Source: Lewinellaceae bacterium (GTDB lineage: Bacteria > Bacteroidota > Bacteroidia > Chitinophagales > Saprospiraceae). From it: DNA of 64,000 nt. Each line of letters starts with the position of its first letter. Position 1 is the first letter of the stretch. The notes beneath the pieces were generated by a model. It was not told the origin of the DNA. It did no database searches and worked only from the letters and a program-made list of their open reading frames with translations. Where the stretch lies: NCBI GenBank assembly GCA_020636435.1, contig JACJXX010000001.1:2063001-2127000 (forward strand). The letters run 5' to 3'. Both the position numbers and the translations under genes were made by a program. This document shows, piece by piece, positions 42,854 through 52,023 of the stretch.

Positions 42854-44612
42854 CATAGTTCGCACATATTGCATATAAATACGTTACCAATGCATGGAAG
42901 AGTTATCAACAAAGTTAAACCAAGGCGAGGCCAAAGAGAAATTATTGCTAAAGATACCGTATAAGGATTGCGTAAATTGCGGCACTCCCCTGGTGAAAAC
43001 CCACACCCGGCGGAGCTTGCAAGATTTAAAAGGCCATTATTACCTGGATATAGAGCTAGGGCGGTGCATTAATGAAAGGTGTAGCTGTAAAGGCATACGG
43101 GTATATCCAAAGGCGTACAGGAGGCTAATCTACCCAAAATCGGATTACAGTTTAGCCGTCTATGCGCAAATCGGCTATCAACGCCTGAACCTGAAGCGCA
43201 GCGTCAGCGAGATTTTAGAAGAAGTAAAACGCCTATACCCGCATTTGAAAATGGGAGAACGCAGCGTAGAAAACATATACAAGCGGGTTCAAATGTGTTT
43301 ATGCGAACGCGAGAGCGACAAAGAGCGGCTAAAAAAGCGATTGAAAAGCTCGGGCATAGCCCAGTTGTGCCTAACCGTAGACGGCATAGCGCCGGAGCAG
43401 GGCAATTCGGTTTTGTATGTGGTTAGAGAAGCTCAAAGCGGGATTATTTTATTTGGGCGCTATTTGGAACACAGCGACGCGCCTCATTTAGAGAAGGGCT
43501 TGTTTAGGCCCTTGAAAGGCTTAACGGACAAGTTGGGCATTGAAGTTGGGGGGTGGCTATGCGACAAGCAAAACGGCTTTATCCCAGCCATAGAGCAAGT
43601 ATTTGAAGGGGTTCCTATCCATATGTGCCAGGCGCATTTCCTCAAAGCCATGGGCAAGCCTGTGCAGCAGGCGGACAGCCAAATGGGCAAGGCTATAAAA
43701 AAAAACTCCGGGGCTTAAAGCAAATAGAAAAAGATTTAGAGCAGCTTGGCCAGCAGGCTGCCCCGGGCTTGTCCAAACAACAACAAAGCGCAATAGCTAC
43801 CCTGTGCCTATTGCCTCGAAGCTGGATCAAGCGCTCGTTGAGCGCCAATTATGAATTAAGAGGCGTACAAATGTACGAGCAATTCTCCAGCGCTATCGAA
43901 ACCATTGAGAAAATGCAACAAATACAACCCCACCCCTTATTGAAGCGCTTGGCCAAGCTATTGGCTGGCAGTTTGGAAGCCTGGCATGGCGCTTACCCGG
44001 ATTTAAAAATAGGGCAAAGCTTTTTGGAACAGCTTGCCGGCTGCTTATATGGGCCAAAACAGCAAATGCCAGAAGACAAAAAGCCGCTGCGCCATGCCAA
44101 GGATTATCGCGAAAAACATACTGCGGCCGAGGTGAAGCAAAAGGCAGAGCAGCTTTTGGCCGAGTTTCAAAACCAACACAAGGCCGTTTCGCCTTTAGCG
44201 CGTTCATTTGTCCGCCACTTTAACAACACCTATGACAATTGGAAAGCCAACCTGTTCACCTGCTATGATTACGGTTTTATCCCAAATGACAATAATGCCT
44301 TGGAAGCTAGCCATAACCAGTTAAAGCGAGCTATTCGCAGGGCCACCGGGCATAAATCCAGCGCCAAGCCGCTGGTGGCGCAGGGGGAACAACTAATATT
44401 TTGCAAACCTTATTTTAGCCAGCAGCCGCAACAATTCCTCAACGCTCTACAACAAGTGGATTTTAATAAAGTCAATCGTAGAAGAAAAAAACTCCTCGAC
44501 AAACAACGACAGCGAGGCCGCCAAATTAGGATTATTTATCACACAGAAAAAGCCTTGGGCGAGGCTCTAAATGAATGGATTATTATTTAATATGCTCTAT
44601 GTGCGAACTATG
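42854..44612 (+). mobile_element. Complete insertion sequence, 1759 bp, 8-bp target duplication
   Basis: The ends CATAGTTCGCACATA (42854-42868 and, inverted, 44598-44612) are identical over 15 bases, then share GCATAT after two mismatches. CTTTAACC flanks both sides (42846-42853 and 44613-44620) as an exact 8-bp target duplication. A transposase with a -1 frameshift fills the element. The family is not certain; an N-terminal CxxC..CxxxxC zinc-binding region and 8-bp duplication are compatible with an ISL3-like or unclassified DDE element. Confidence 0.92.
42894..44590 (+). CDS. IS transposase made by -1 frameshifting
   Basis: The first frame runs from 42894 to a stop at 43718, the second from the shift to 44590. 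At 43700-43706 the sequence A AAA AAC sits in the zero frame (ATA AAA AAA AAC), a textbook -1 slippery site in a run of nine A. Shifting there yields a single protein of about 565 residues. The N-terminus has CVNCG and CINERCSC (zinc-binding), then VDGIAPEQGN (first catalytic Asp region), GGWLCDKQNGF and HMCQAHFLKA (second Asp area is weaker), and after the shift DNNALEASHNQLKRAIRRATGHKS with the likely catalytic Glu. Intact ends and target duplication suggest the element is recent and may be active. Confidence 0.82.
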
Positions 44613-44750
44613 CTTTAACCTGTCAACCAATTTGGGAGTGTTCAAACTACGTGCTCCCTTGGTTGCATCGTTTTATCGCTAGGGCTGGCAGCTTCCCCTT
44701 CTCCGCGCCTCTGCGCCTCTGCGTGCCACTTCCCCTCTATGCGCCCTCTC

Positions 44751-46631
44751 TCACATCCCCTCATACACCCCCCATTTCTCGCAGCGGTAATAATCCGACC
44801 AGGGGTTGACGTTCACCTCGAACACGATGTTGCCCGCCTCGTCCAGCTCGACGATCTTGGGCGTTTTCGCCGTGCCGTTCATGAACCCGATGAGGCGGTG
44901 GCCGTTGTCCTCCAGGAACTGTACAGAGCCGGTAGCTTCATTGAAGATACTTTTGTCGTAACTAAATTCCCAAACCTTTTGAACCGTCCTGCTCTTCGGG
45001 TCGATCTTGTATTCCACCGCCCGGCTGTAAGATACCTCTTCCGCCGCCGGGTCATCGTAAATGCCTCTGAAATTGCCGTTGTCGAACAGCATGATGTTGC
45101 CGTTGGGCAGCTTGGCGGGGTAATGCTGGAAGTAGGGCAGGAAATCCTGGGTGCCGGGTTCTATGGGCGTCCCATCCGCATTAACCGGAGTTAGAACATA
45201 AGGAAGCAATTCTGGCCGCCACGCCGCCGGGTGCGCCAGGATCCATTTTACGTCCCCCAGTTCGTAGCCGATCTTGGCCACCACGCTCTGGTGCCGGCCG
45301 GAGAAGACGATGGTGTTGTCCTCTTGGTCGTAGTAGATGGCGTTGAGGTGCAGCCAGTCGTCGCTGTTGCTCCCATCTGCCCGGGGCCGCTGGTTGTCCA
45401 GGATCAGGTTGAGGTCCCAGCTTTTGACGATCTCGCCGGTAGTTCTATCCACTTCGACGATCAGGTCTTCTTCCAGGTTGCCGTCCCAGCTGTTGTTGTT
45501 GAAGGGGTAGGAATTGGAGCCCACCAGAAAGTTGCCGTTGGGCATCTCCCGAATCTCGTGGTGCATCTGGTTAGGGATATCGTATTTTTGCACCACTTCC
45601 CCCAGCATCGAAATCTCGGAGAAGGTGGCCGAATGGTAGGAAACCCCGCCTATCTTGCCAGACACCACGAAATTTCCATTCCTCAGCTTCTGGTACAACT
45701 GCTTGGCGTCGCCCGTATAGGCCCAGCGCACCTCCCCCCGGTGGCCGAAGCCCTTTTTGACGTCGGAGACGAAGAAAATGCCGTCGTCTTCCGACGGCAA
45801 TTCATCCTGGATGATGTTAATGGTCAGCCGCCCCGGCACACTGCCGGTGTTGACCTGTACCGTACGGGTGGCCCGCACCTTGCCTTCCTCGCTCAGGAAG
45901 GCCAATTCCACCTCGTTCTCGTATTCCGCGTACAAGCCCAGCACCGGGATTTGATGCTGCTTTTCAAACGGCTCGAAGGTGTGTTCGATGGCGATGCCAT
46001 CTTCGCCTTTGCCCAGCACTTTTACGCCAAACCGCCCCCGCACCGGCATGCTGGCCGCCGCCAGGGCCGAGAGGGGCGCCGTGCCGAAGGGGTCTACCGT
46101 CACCGAATCCAGGTAGATGCTGTCGCCCAGGATGTAGGCGGGGAACTGGCTGCCGTTTTCGAAGGTTAGCAGGGCCGTCCAGCCGCTGCTGTCCACCGCT
46201 ACCTCACCCAGGAGTTCCTTTTTGAGGAATACCGTTCTGTCGTTTTCGAGGGTGAAGCGGCAGTAGGGAATGCCGTTTTCGGTGAGGGTGTCGATGCTGG
46301 TTAGGAGGATATCGTTGGCCCAGGCGTGGTGGAAGAAGGCTTCGGCCTGGCCGGGGGTGCGGAGTTCGTTGGGGAGGAGGGGGATGGGGGCTTCCTTTTG
46401 GCAGGAGAAGAGGAGGAGAGTAAGGATGAGGATAAGGATGCTTGCCCTGTAGCGGCAGTGTACAGGGAGGTTGAGGATTAGGTTCAGGTTGCTTGCCCTG
46501 TGGGGGTAGCCCTGTACGCTGTTGCTACAGGGTAAACGTATTGGGAGGTGGAGTTTCATGAGTTGAGGGTTTGGGAGGGAAGATAGGGAAAAGTGGGGAA
46601 GTGGATATACTATCTTGAAATTGGTTGTCAA
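44751..46631 (-). CDS. Arylsulfotransferase (ASST)-like lipoprotein
   Basis: A protein of up to 626 residues. From about residue 290 the ASST beta-propeller pattern is clear: MHHEIREMPNGNFLVGS (His/Arg region), DDWLHLNAIYYDQEDNTIVFSGRHQSVVAKI, QHYPAKLPNGNIMLFDNGN and SYSRAVEYKIDPKSRTVQKVWEF. The domain moves sulfuryl groups between phenols in characterised enzymes. The lipobox ILTLLLFSC lies unusually far in (about residue 76) because repeat DNA at 46437-46545 extends the N-region; the start codon is therefore uncertain (46631 or the ATG at 46559). The lipoprotein probably sits in the outer membrane. Confidence 0.8.
   Translation of the reverse strand: MTTNFKIVYPLPHFSLSSLPNPQLMKLHLPIRLPCSNSVQGYPHRASNLNLILNLPVHCRYRASILILILTLLLFSCQKEAPIPLLPNELRTPGQAEAFFHHAWANDILLTSIDTLTENGIPYCRFTLENDRTVFLKKELLGEVAVDSSGWTALLTFENGSQFPAYILGDSIYLDSVTVDPFGTAPLSALAAASMPVRGRFGVKVLGKGEDGIAIEHTFEPFEKQHQIPVLGLYAEYENEVELAFLSEEGKVRATRTVQVNTGSVPGRLTINIIQDELPSEDDGIFFVSDVKKGFGHRGEVRWAYTGDAKQLYQKLRNGNFVVSGKIGGVSYHSATFSEISMLGEVVQKYDIPNQMHHEIREMPNGNFLVGSNSYPFNNNSWDGNLEEDLIVEVDRTTGEIVKSWDLNLILDNQRPRADGSNSDDWLHLNAIYYDQEDNTIVFSGRHQSVVAKIGYELGDVKWILAHPAAWRPELLPYVLTPVNADGTPIEPGTQDFLPYFQHYPAKLPNGNIMLFDNGNFRGIYDDPAAEEVSYSRAVEYKIDPKSRTVQKVWEFSYDKSIFNEATGSVQFLEDNGHRLIGFMNGTAKTPKIVELDEAGNIVFEVNVNPWSDYYRCEKWGVYEGM
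46437..46545. repeat. Duplicated CCCTGTA-hairpin repeat in the signal-peptide region
   Basis: Two related segments, each starting AGGAT(G/T)AGG...GCTTGCCCTGT, lie in tandem at the 5' end of the ASST-like gene. Each holds CCCTGTA.GC/GC.TACAGGG arms able to form a hairpin. They lengthen the coding frame ahead of the lipobox without breaking it. Confidence 0.5.
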
Positions 46632-47048
46632 GACAAGACACAGTTACCCCATAATTATTGTGCTCTTTCATTTTCCAATTCAATGCCGAAGCCTGGCCAT
46701 TAAGTAATCAAAGCCGAAAAATTCTTGCTTTTCCAGAAAAACCCGAAATTTTTCCGGCTCTCAGATTTAGATTAGATTGGAAAATACATTTCTGTAATTT
46801 TTGTAATTACCTGATAATTAAACATTTACATTAGTACATGTTTTATCGATCTTCCATTGGCATGAAATTCTCAATACGGTAAGAAAAATACATGATATGA
46901 AGTCAATAATAAAACCTCACAAACGGCTATCCCCTAAAAGCAGGTCAAGGCCGCCCCCCGGAGAAGCGCATCACAAGCGCCAGAAATTGAAACTGCTGCC
47001 GAAAACTTGATAAGCAGCGAATTAAATGACTATGAAAAAACTACACAG
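46632..47048 (+). promoter_or_regulatory. AT-rich upstream region with degenerate sigma-54-like site
   Basis: No gene is visible. CCGAAATTTTTCCGG (46743-46757) is an imperfect version of the CCGAAA..TTTCGG inverted repeat found before the sigma-54 promoters at 48294 and 63070. About 100 bp further, TGGCATGAAATTCTCA (46858-46873) keeps the -24 TGGCA but not the -12 TTGC. It may be a weak member of the same regulon. Confidence 0.35.
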
Positions 47049-47810
47049 ATGGAAATTTTAAATCCCAATAACATCGGTTATACCTTGCTTGGATTCCTGA
47101 TAGGAACCCTTATTACAGGCAGTAGTATAGTGATCATTCTCAAATGCCTTTTTCCACAGGGCATGGTGTCCAACCGCTTCGGCAGGCAAGGTCGTTATCG
47201 GAATAGGAATAACAACATAAGATATAACAATGGGAGAGATTCCTACCGGAAGCAAAACTCTCTTTCCTATGTGGGATTCCTTTTCCTGCTGGCCTTTATC
47301 TTTTTCGCATTTACCACTTTCGAAAGAGGCAAAAACAGCGAAAGTATTAGCCAAAGCGAAAAACTGAGTCGGCAAACCTATGCTGAAACAGGCAAATCCG
47401 ATCCAGAAAAGAAAATGTATCGTGAAAACGCTTCCTCATTACCTCCCACAGAAGGAAAACGCTACTATTCCGCCGACATTAGTTTGATATCCACAAGCAA
47501 AGAGGTAAAAGATGTGCCAATCTCAGAAGAAAGAGCAATCCCTTCCCGTATCTATATCCAAAAACCGGCTTCTCCACATCGGGAAACGGCAGAGCAAGAA
47601 GCCCGGGAATGGGCATTGCAATTGGGCCGGCCTGTCTGCTTGGCGTTCGAACGCAATTCCTCTTCAAGCCCGTATAAAATCCTGATCGGCCCTTATTCCA
47701 ATCGGACAGAAGCCGAAAAAGACAGAAAAATGCTTGGCACCCCAGGCCTCGTTCTGGATATCAGCTGGAAAGGCTGGCAAGTCATGAATGTAAATTATAC
47801 TGGCGCTTGA
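47049..47810 (+). CDS. Two-TM membrane protein with C-terminal SPOR-like domain (1)
   Basis: About 253 residues from the ATG at 47049. Membrane spans near residues 9-31 and 72-92 are separated by an Arg/Asn/Tyr-rich linker (RFGRQGRYRNRNNNIRYNNG). After a Ser/Glu-rich stretch, the C-terminal about 85 residues (SRIYIQKPASPHRETAEQEAREWALQLGRPVCLAFE ... YKILIGPYSNRTEAEKDRKML) have the SPOR pattern, which in known cases binds denuded peptidoglycan. The same architecture recurs at 61956. An upstream TTG/GTG start at 47007 is less likely. Confidence 0.68.
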   Translation: MEILNPNNIGYTLLGFLIGTLITGSSIVIILKCLFPQGMVSNRFGRQGRYRNRNNNIRYNNGRDSYRKQNSLSYVGFLFLLAFIFFAFTTFERGKNSESISQSEKLSRQTYAETGKSDPEKKMYRENASSLPPTEGKRYYSADISLISTSKEVKDVPISEERAIPSRIYIQKPASPHRETAEQEAREWALQLGRPVCLAFERNSSSSPYKILIGPYSNRTEAEKDRKMLGTPGLVLDISWKGWQVMNVNYTGA

Positions 47811-47879
47811 CATTATCTGTTACAAAACTATCGTGCTTCAGAATGAAAATATATTTAATAATCAAAAATCCACCAGATC

Positions 47880-48098
47880 ATGAAAGAACCGAGAAGTTTT
47901 TCCAACTATTCCTACTTGCTACGGGCACCCAATTATGGATTTTTCCCTGCGCATCAAGCCATTTTCCCAGCTATTCTTCGACGACTTTGGTTTCAGGTAT
48001 GCACAGTGATCCGTCACTATCGAACCGAGCGCAAGCGGGCACAGGAAGGCAAGCACAATGAAAGTTCTCCAATCACTGAATTGGATGATTATGACTAA
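47880..48098 (+). CDS. Small basic hypothetical protein
   Basis: A 72-residue frame, aromatic and basic in the middle (RRLWFQVCTVIRHYRTERKRAQEG) and acidic at the end (ELDDYD). It follows the SPOR gene by 69 bp and precedes a clear terminator, so it may be co-transcribed. No known family. Confidence 0.4.
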   Translation: MKEPRSFSNYSYLLRAPNYGFFPAHQAIFPAILRRLWFQVCTVIRHYRTERKRAQEGKHNESSPITELDDYD

Positions 48099-48129
48099 GC
48101 GTGTTCTGTTCTTTTTTCCTCAGTGTGAT

Positions 48130-48160
48130 AGAAGCCGCCCCAAGGGGCGGTTTCTAGTTT
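48130..48160 (+). terminator. Intrinsic terminator
   Basis: AGAAGCCGCCCC (48130-48141) pairs with GGGGCGGTTTCT (48144-48155) with one mismatch, followed by AGTTTCTT. It isolates the SPOR transcript from the following operon. Confidence 0.75.
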
Positions 48161-48206
48161 CTTGATCACTCTTTTCGCATCTTTGCCGAAAAAATCCTGA
48201 GGTAAT

Positions 48207-48221
48207 CCGAAAAAAATTCGG
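48207..48221. promoter_or_regulatory. Candidate activator site (UAS) for the TIR operon
   Basis: CCGAAAAAAATTCGG is an inverted repeat (CCGAA/TTCGG) 73 bp upstream of the sigma-54 promoter, a normal enhancer distance. A matching CCGAAATCTTTTCGG site occurs at 62864 upstream of the second sigma-54 promoter. Confidence 0.5.
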
Positions 48222-48292
48222 CAAAATTTTCGTTTTTTCGGGTGTCCTTTTATTTTGAGCTCGTTTTTTATTGATTTTCAACGGATTAAAAA

Positions 48293-48308
48293 AGGCACGA
48301 AACTTGCA
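48293..48308 (+). promoter_or_regulatory. Sigma-54 promoter of the TIR-domain operon
   Basis: AGGCACGAAACTTGCA matches the -24/-12 consensus TGGCACGNNNNTTGCA at every position but the first. GG (48294-48295) and GC (48306-48307) are spaced exactly ten bases. It lies about 32 bp before the ATG at 48341, the first gene of an operon that itself encodes an NtrC-type regulator. Confidence 0.8.
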
Positions 48309-48340
48309 TTATATTGAAATAAACCTAATTCATCACTGAA

Positions 48341-48922
48341 ATGACAATACACCACTTAAGCACAATGATTAACACGATACCTATTGAGGTTTACTCCGGA
48401 GAGATCGTACAAATCTGGGATCCCAATGACAAGCGTTATGAGTGGAAGCTCTACGATACGAGTATGCCAAAGATCGAATACATTACAGGAGGGAGGAAAC
48501 TGAACTCTTGTTCAAAATTTCCAATAGAGGCCAACGATACCGTACACTCGATGCTAAATGTGTGGTTAGCTGATATGCCGATTGCTTTCAAGGTTGAAGC
48601 AACAAAAAATTTCGGCCTGGAAAAATATCTGGAAAGGCTTATAGAGGAAGCCAATGTAGATATGTCTTTCCGCTTAAACACCCTGAAGGCAGTTTTGAGC
48701 AGCGCTCAATTAATGATATTTGCAGACTCATCAAGAGTCCATAATTTCGCCGGGTTTGTCATCGCTGTGCGCGAATTTACAGAAACACATGATGATGTGT
48801 TTGAAAAAACACCAGTTTTTGTCATCCTGGACGAAGGGGATACAGTTGGCATATCTATGGTAGCTGACCGCATATTGGAGCTTCAGGAAGGAAAAATGGA
48901 GGAATTGTTAGTGGATTTATAA
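48341..48922 (+). CDS. Hypothetical protein, first gene of the TIR operon
   Basis: A 193-residue cytoplasmic protein with no recognised family. It is mixed alpha/beta; the last third (VFVILDEGDTVGISMVADRILELQEG) could be a small regulatory fold. An in-frame ATG at 48365 (MINTIPIEVY) is an alternative start. It lies directly behind the sigma-54 promoter and is separated from the next gene by 104 bp. Confidence 0.6.
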   Translation: MTIHHLSTMINTIPIEVYSGEIVQIWDPNDKRYEWKLYDTSMPKIEYITGGRKLNSCSKFPIEANDTVHSMLNVWLADMPIAFKVEATKNFGLEKYLERLIEEANVDMSFRLNTLKAVLSSAQLMIFADSSRVHNFAGFVIAVREFTETHDDVFEKTPVFVILDEGDTVGISMVADRILELQEGKMEELLVDL

Positions 48923-49026
48923 ATCCCCCGGATTGAGCTTTTTGACGGTAATAAGTAAAAGTTTCACGCCTTGCATTTGCAAAAGCAACTCGAACCTTTT
49001 AAATTACCTTGCAAAGCTCCCCCCAT

Positions 49027-50217
49027 ATGCACCCCAATAGAAAAGCTCTAATGAAGCGCACGAGAGAAAACCTACAAGCAGAGCTCAAAGGAGTTTTAGC
49101 AGATTTGACATTACAGCAAGAATGGGAAGATATTGTTTTTGCGTTGCCTAAGGCCAAATTTAAGCACATCAGTGTAAGAGGTTCTTTTGCTGCTGCTGTC
49201 TACGAGTATATCGAAGCGCAGGCAGCGGAAGAAGGAATTAATTTACAGTCTCCATCCTCGGAAAAACTGTTCGATACGGAGCTGCCCTTCATTGCCGAAA
49301 TGGTTATCACCATCCAATATCTGGAGAACCACATCCTGGACGGAAAGGACGGAGTAAACCCCCAAAAGGGGCTGGATTGGCAGGCCATCAAGAACAAGCT
49401 CCTGGCAAGCCATTTCCTCAAGGATTTCCTTTATGGATATGTAAGGAACAGGGTCTTTCCCCAGCCCTGTCGGGAACGCGACATCCTGCTCGAATGCCTG
49501 CGCCGCATGTTCCAATTTACGGAAGAGGGACAGTTTGCCGAAAAGCGATGGAGTAGCCTGGAAAACGTACAAAACGGTATTCAGGGCTTGCCTTCCTGGA
49601 GTTCCGAGTTGGAACAGTACATTGATTACAAGCTGATAAATCAACTTTGGGGCTACTTTCATGAGTACGGTATGGACGCAAATAGAGAATCTTTCGCCCG
49701 GTTTTACCTCAAACGGATGTATTGCACCAACGCTCTGTTTTTCATGTTGCTCGCGACATGCGTCATGGACTTAGCCGGCTACGCAGGCATGCAACGGGAA
49801 AACCTGAAACGCTTCGCGACCGGGTTTGGGATGATTGGCCAAATGGTGAATGATATTACCGACTATTTACCAGCGTCCTTTGGCCAGGCTACGGTAGCCA
49901 AAACTCCCGAAGACGCATACTCCGACCTCAGAAACCATAATTTTACGCTTCCCTTTCTTTTTGCCGCCAATGACCTGAGTATAGTTGGGCCCCTACGCGC
50001 ACAGAACTTATATGCACAGAAGGTACAACATACATGGTTTGAATGGGTAAGACCTGCATGCTTGAACACGGCTATTCCCATGTTACGTATCTTTGCCAAA
50101 GATATTAGTAAATACCTAGGCGTAGGTAAATCCAAAACTACTATCCAGTTAAGCGATTTTACCAATGTCCTCTACAATAAAAGATATTTTAGACCTTTTG
50201 AATCAAATACTGAATAG
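49027..50217 (+). CDS. Polyprenyl-synthase-fold protein A
   Basis: A 396-residue, all-helical protein of the isoprenoid synthase type I superfamily. ITIQYLENHILDGKDG holds a reduced first aspartate motif (Asp105-x2-Asp108 in place of DDxxD); GMIGQMVNDITDYLP holds the second (Asn275-Asp276-x2-Asp279); AYSDLRNHNFTLPFLFA matches the KDLREGK.TLPL region after it. The ATG at 49027 is chosen over the TTG at 49009 because its N-terminus aligns with paralogue B (RK...M....LK.ELK). The motif changes make it uncertain whether it condenses allylic diphosphates, cyclises them, or only binds them. Its place in a signalling operon is unusual. Confidence 0.7.
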   Translation: MHPNRKALMKRTRENLQAELKGVLADLTLQQEWEDIVFALPKAKFKHISVRGSFAAAVYEYIEAQAAEEGINLQSPSSEKLFDTELPFIAEMVITIQYLENHILDGKDGVNPQKGLDWQAIKNKLLASHFLKDFLYGYVRNRVFPQPCRERDILLECLRRMFQFTEEGQFAEKRWSSLENVQNGIQGLPSWSSELEQYIDYKLINQLWGYFHEYGMDANRESFARFYLKRMYCTNALFFMLLATCVMDLAGYAGMQRENLKRFATGFGMIGQMVNDITDYLPASFGQATVAKTPEDAYSDLRNHNFTLPFLFAANDLSIVGPLRAQNLYAQKVQHTWFEWVRPACLNTAIPMLRIFAKDISKYLGVGKSKTTIQLSDFTNVLYNKRYFRPFESNTE

Positions 50218-50422
50218 TTCTTTCTACTTGCTATTAACAAATCATTAATAACCTAAAGAGTTGTGTAAAAAGTCAAGCTGGCGTAAGCCATAAATTTTGT
50301 TTTCCCAAAAAACTGCTCTCCCATTTCAAGAAGAGATAGGGGGGCGGCATAAGCAAAAACAAGATTTTGCTTGGCAAACAAAAGACGAACCTATTACACA
50401 GCCCAAAAAAACATTAAGACTC

Positions 50423-51850
50423 ATGAAACCTGAACGAAAAGACAGGATGGTTGCTATATGTAAATGCTTAAAGCACGAACTTAAGTCTGAATTATTAACA
50501 GCAAAAATGAACTCTGTTCTCAAAGAGCATTTCTTTTTCCTGTTAGAAGACCGAATGAATCATTATGGCTTAAGAAGTTTTTTCACGTACACCATATCCC
50601 AATATGTAAAGGAGCAGGCTAAAGCTGAAGGTATAAAGCTAAAAGAGTACTCGGAAAAACTATTCGACACCCAATTGCCTTTCCTGGCCGAAGGCATTAT
50701 CACCGTTCAATACTACGAAAACCAAATATTGGATGGGAAAGGTGGGCTATATTCCGATGGCATTTTCAATATGGAAAAAGTACGTCGCAATGTACTAGCT
50801 GGTCATTATGTAAAAGATTTTCTATACCGATATATAGAAGAAAGAATATTTCCTGATGACTGTTACAATTATCGCATGACAATGCAGAAGGTGCACAAAA
50901 TCTTTCAATTGGTTGACCTGGGGCAAGCCTTTCAGGAAAAATGGGGTACCTATGAGGCTTTTAAAAGTAATGATAAACACATACCCATAACAAAGGAAGC
51001 AAATGATTTTATAGACAATAATATAATTACTTCTTATTGGAATGCCATCCGTGAACAGGGATTAACTCCGGGAATAGAAACGTTTACCCGTAATTACCTG
51101 CGGCGCATCTATCTTACTAGTAGCGCACTCTACAAACTGATGGCGGAACTAGTGATGGATTTGTTAAATTACCATGGAAAAGAGCGAAACAACATCTTAA
51201 AGTTTGCCGCCCAGGTCGGCATGCTCGGACAGATTGTCAATGATATTAACGACTTTGTTCCGGCGGAATGCAACATGTCTACTATTTCTAAGATCCCTAG
51301 TGATGCTTTTGCCGATCTAAGAAATGATAATATTACCCTACCACTTATTTTTTATTTTAATGAAAATGCTGCGCAGACTATTTGTGACCTCCAAAAAGAA
51401 CCAGAAAGCCCTTCTTTTTTACTCCATAAAATGCAAAAAGCCATAAATGCAGCGCAGCAGGCAACTCAAGAAGTAGCCGAATTTTCTGAAAAATGGATTA
51501 GAAGAGATTGTGTTTGGGGGCTTTTGCTTCAGGATATGAATAGTATAGTATATCTTAATAAAAATCGTTTTTACAAAGCATTAAATAAATACATTTCAGA
51601 ATCTGCTCCTAATAAAACGAAAGGCGCTTTTACACTTCATTCAGATACCCAGAAAGATGCCCGAAACAACTCATTTTACTGGATGCATCCTGGGAAATTA
51701 AATCTTCCTGCTCCATTGTTAGGAACAACGAAATTCTATATGATGCCTTCTATCTACTACATGGATGGCAACTCTTTGTTTGAGCAACTAAAAAAAATAT
51801 TCAATTTTGTAGTAAGAGAAACTAAAAAAATATCGTCATACTGTATTTAA
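50423..51850 (+). CDS. Polyprenyl-synthase-fold protein B
   Basis: A 475-residue paralogue of the preceding protein. The first motif is further worn (ITVQYYENQILDGKGG, Asp103 with Gly in place of the second Asp); the second is kept (QIVNDINDFVP, Asn273-Asp274-x2-Asp277), as is AFADLRNDNITLPLIF. It has an extra C-terminal region of about 90 residues ending in a hydrophobic stretch. Start chosen at the ATG aligning with paralogue A; a TTG at 50297 would add 42 poorly conserved residues. The pair may form a heterodimer, as some prenyl synthases do, with one active subunit; this is inference. Confidence 0.68.
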   Translation: MKPERKDRMVAICKCLKHELKSELLTAKMNSVLKEHFFFLLEDRMNHYGLRSFFTYTISQYVKEQAKAEGIKLKEYSEKLFDTQLPFLAEGIITVQYYENQILDGKGGLYSDGIFNMEKVRRNVLAGHYVKDFLYRYIEERIFPDDCYNYRMTMQKVHKIFQLVDLGQAFQEKWGTYEAFKSNDKHIPITKEANDFIDNNIITSYWNAIREQGLTPGIETFTRNYLRRIYLTSSALYKLMAELVMDLLNYHGKERNNILKFAAQVGMLGQIVNDINDFVPAECNMSTISKIPSDAFADLRNDNITLPLIFYFNENAAQTICDLQKEPESPSFLLHKMQKAINAAQQATQEVAEFSEKWIRRDCVWGLLLQDMNSIVYLNKNRFYKALNKYISESAPNKTKGAFTLHSDTQKDARNNSFYWMHPGKLNLPAPLLGTTKFYMMPSIYYMDGNSLFEQLKKIFNFVVRETKKISSYCI

Positions 51851-51879
51851 GTTGCTTGAGGTGTGGTTTTTCCTGTCTT

Positions 51880-51981
51880 ATACTGACGCACGCTTGGTTT
51901 GGTGCAAAGCACAAACAGCGAGGTCAGTATATGCTGACCCGGCGAGTTTTGTTTTTAACAAAACCTGCCGTGCGTCAGTAT
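51880..51981. repeat. 102-bp inverted-repeat element between operon genes
   Basis: ATACTGACGCACG (51880-51892) pairs exactly with 51969-51981. Inside are GTCAGTATATGCTGAC, itself palindromic, and AAAACCTGC/GCTTGGTTT arms. The shared word GTCAGTAT suggests a compound hairpin of MITE type. It lies in the 173-bp gap before the 1173-residue gene and could attenuate transcription. Confidence 0.55.
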
Positions 51982-52023
51982 AATGAAAGTTAGTTCGTAC
52001 TCACAAATCAATCTATCTGCTAT

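Noticed and set aside
44699..44727. CTCTGCGCCTCTGCGTG words as a second copy of the MITE border
   Set aside because: Only the generic GCAGAGG word is shared; there are no terminal inverted repeats next to it, so a mobile element is not supported.
48961..48986. TTTCACGCCTTGCA before the first prenyl-synthase gene as a sigma-54 promoter
   Set aside because: The essential GG of the -24 element is absent and the spacing is short; the operon promoter at 48293 suffices.
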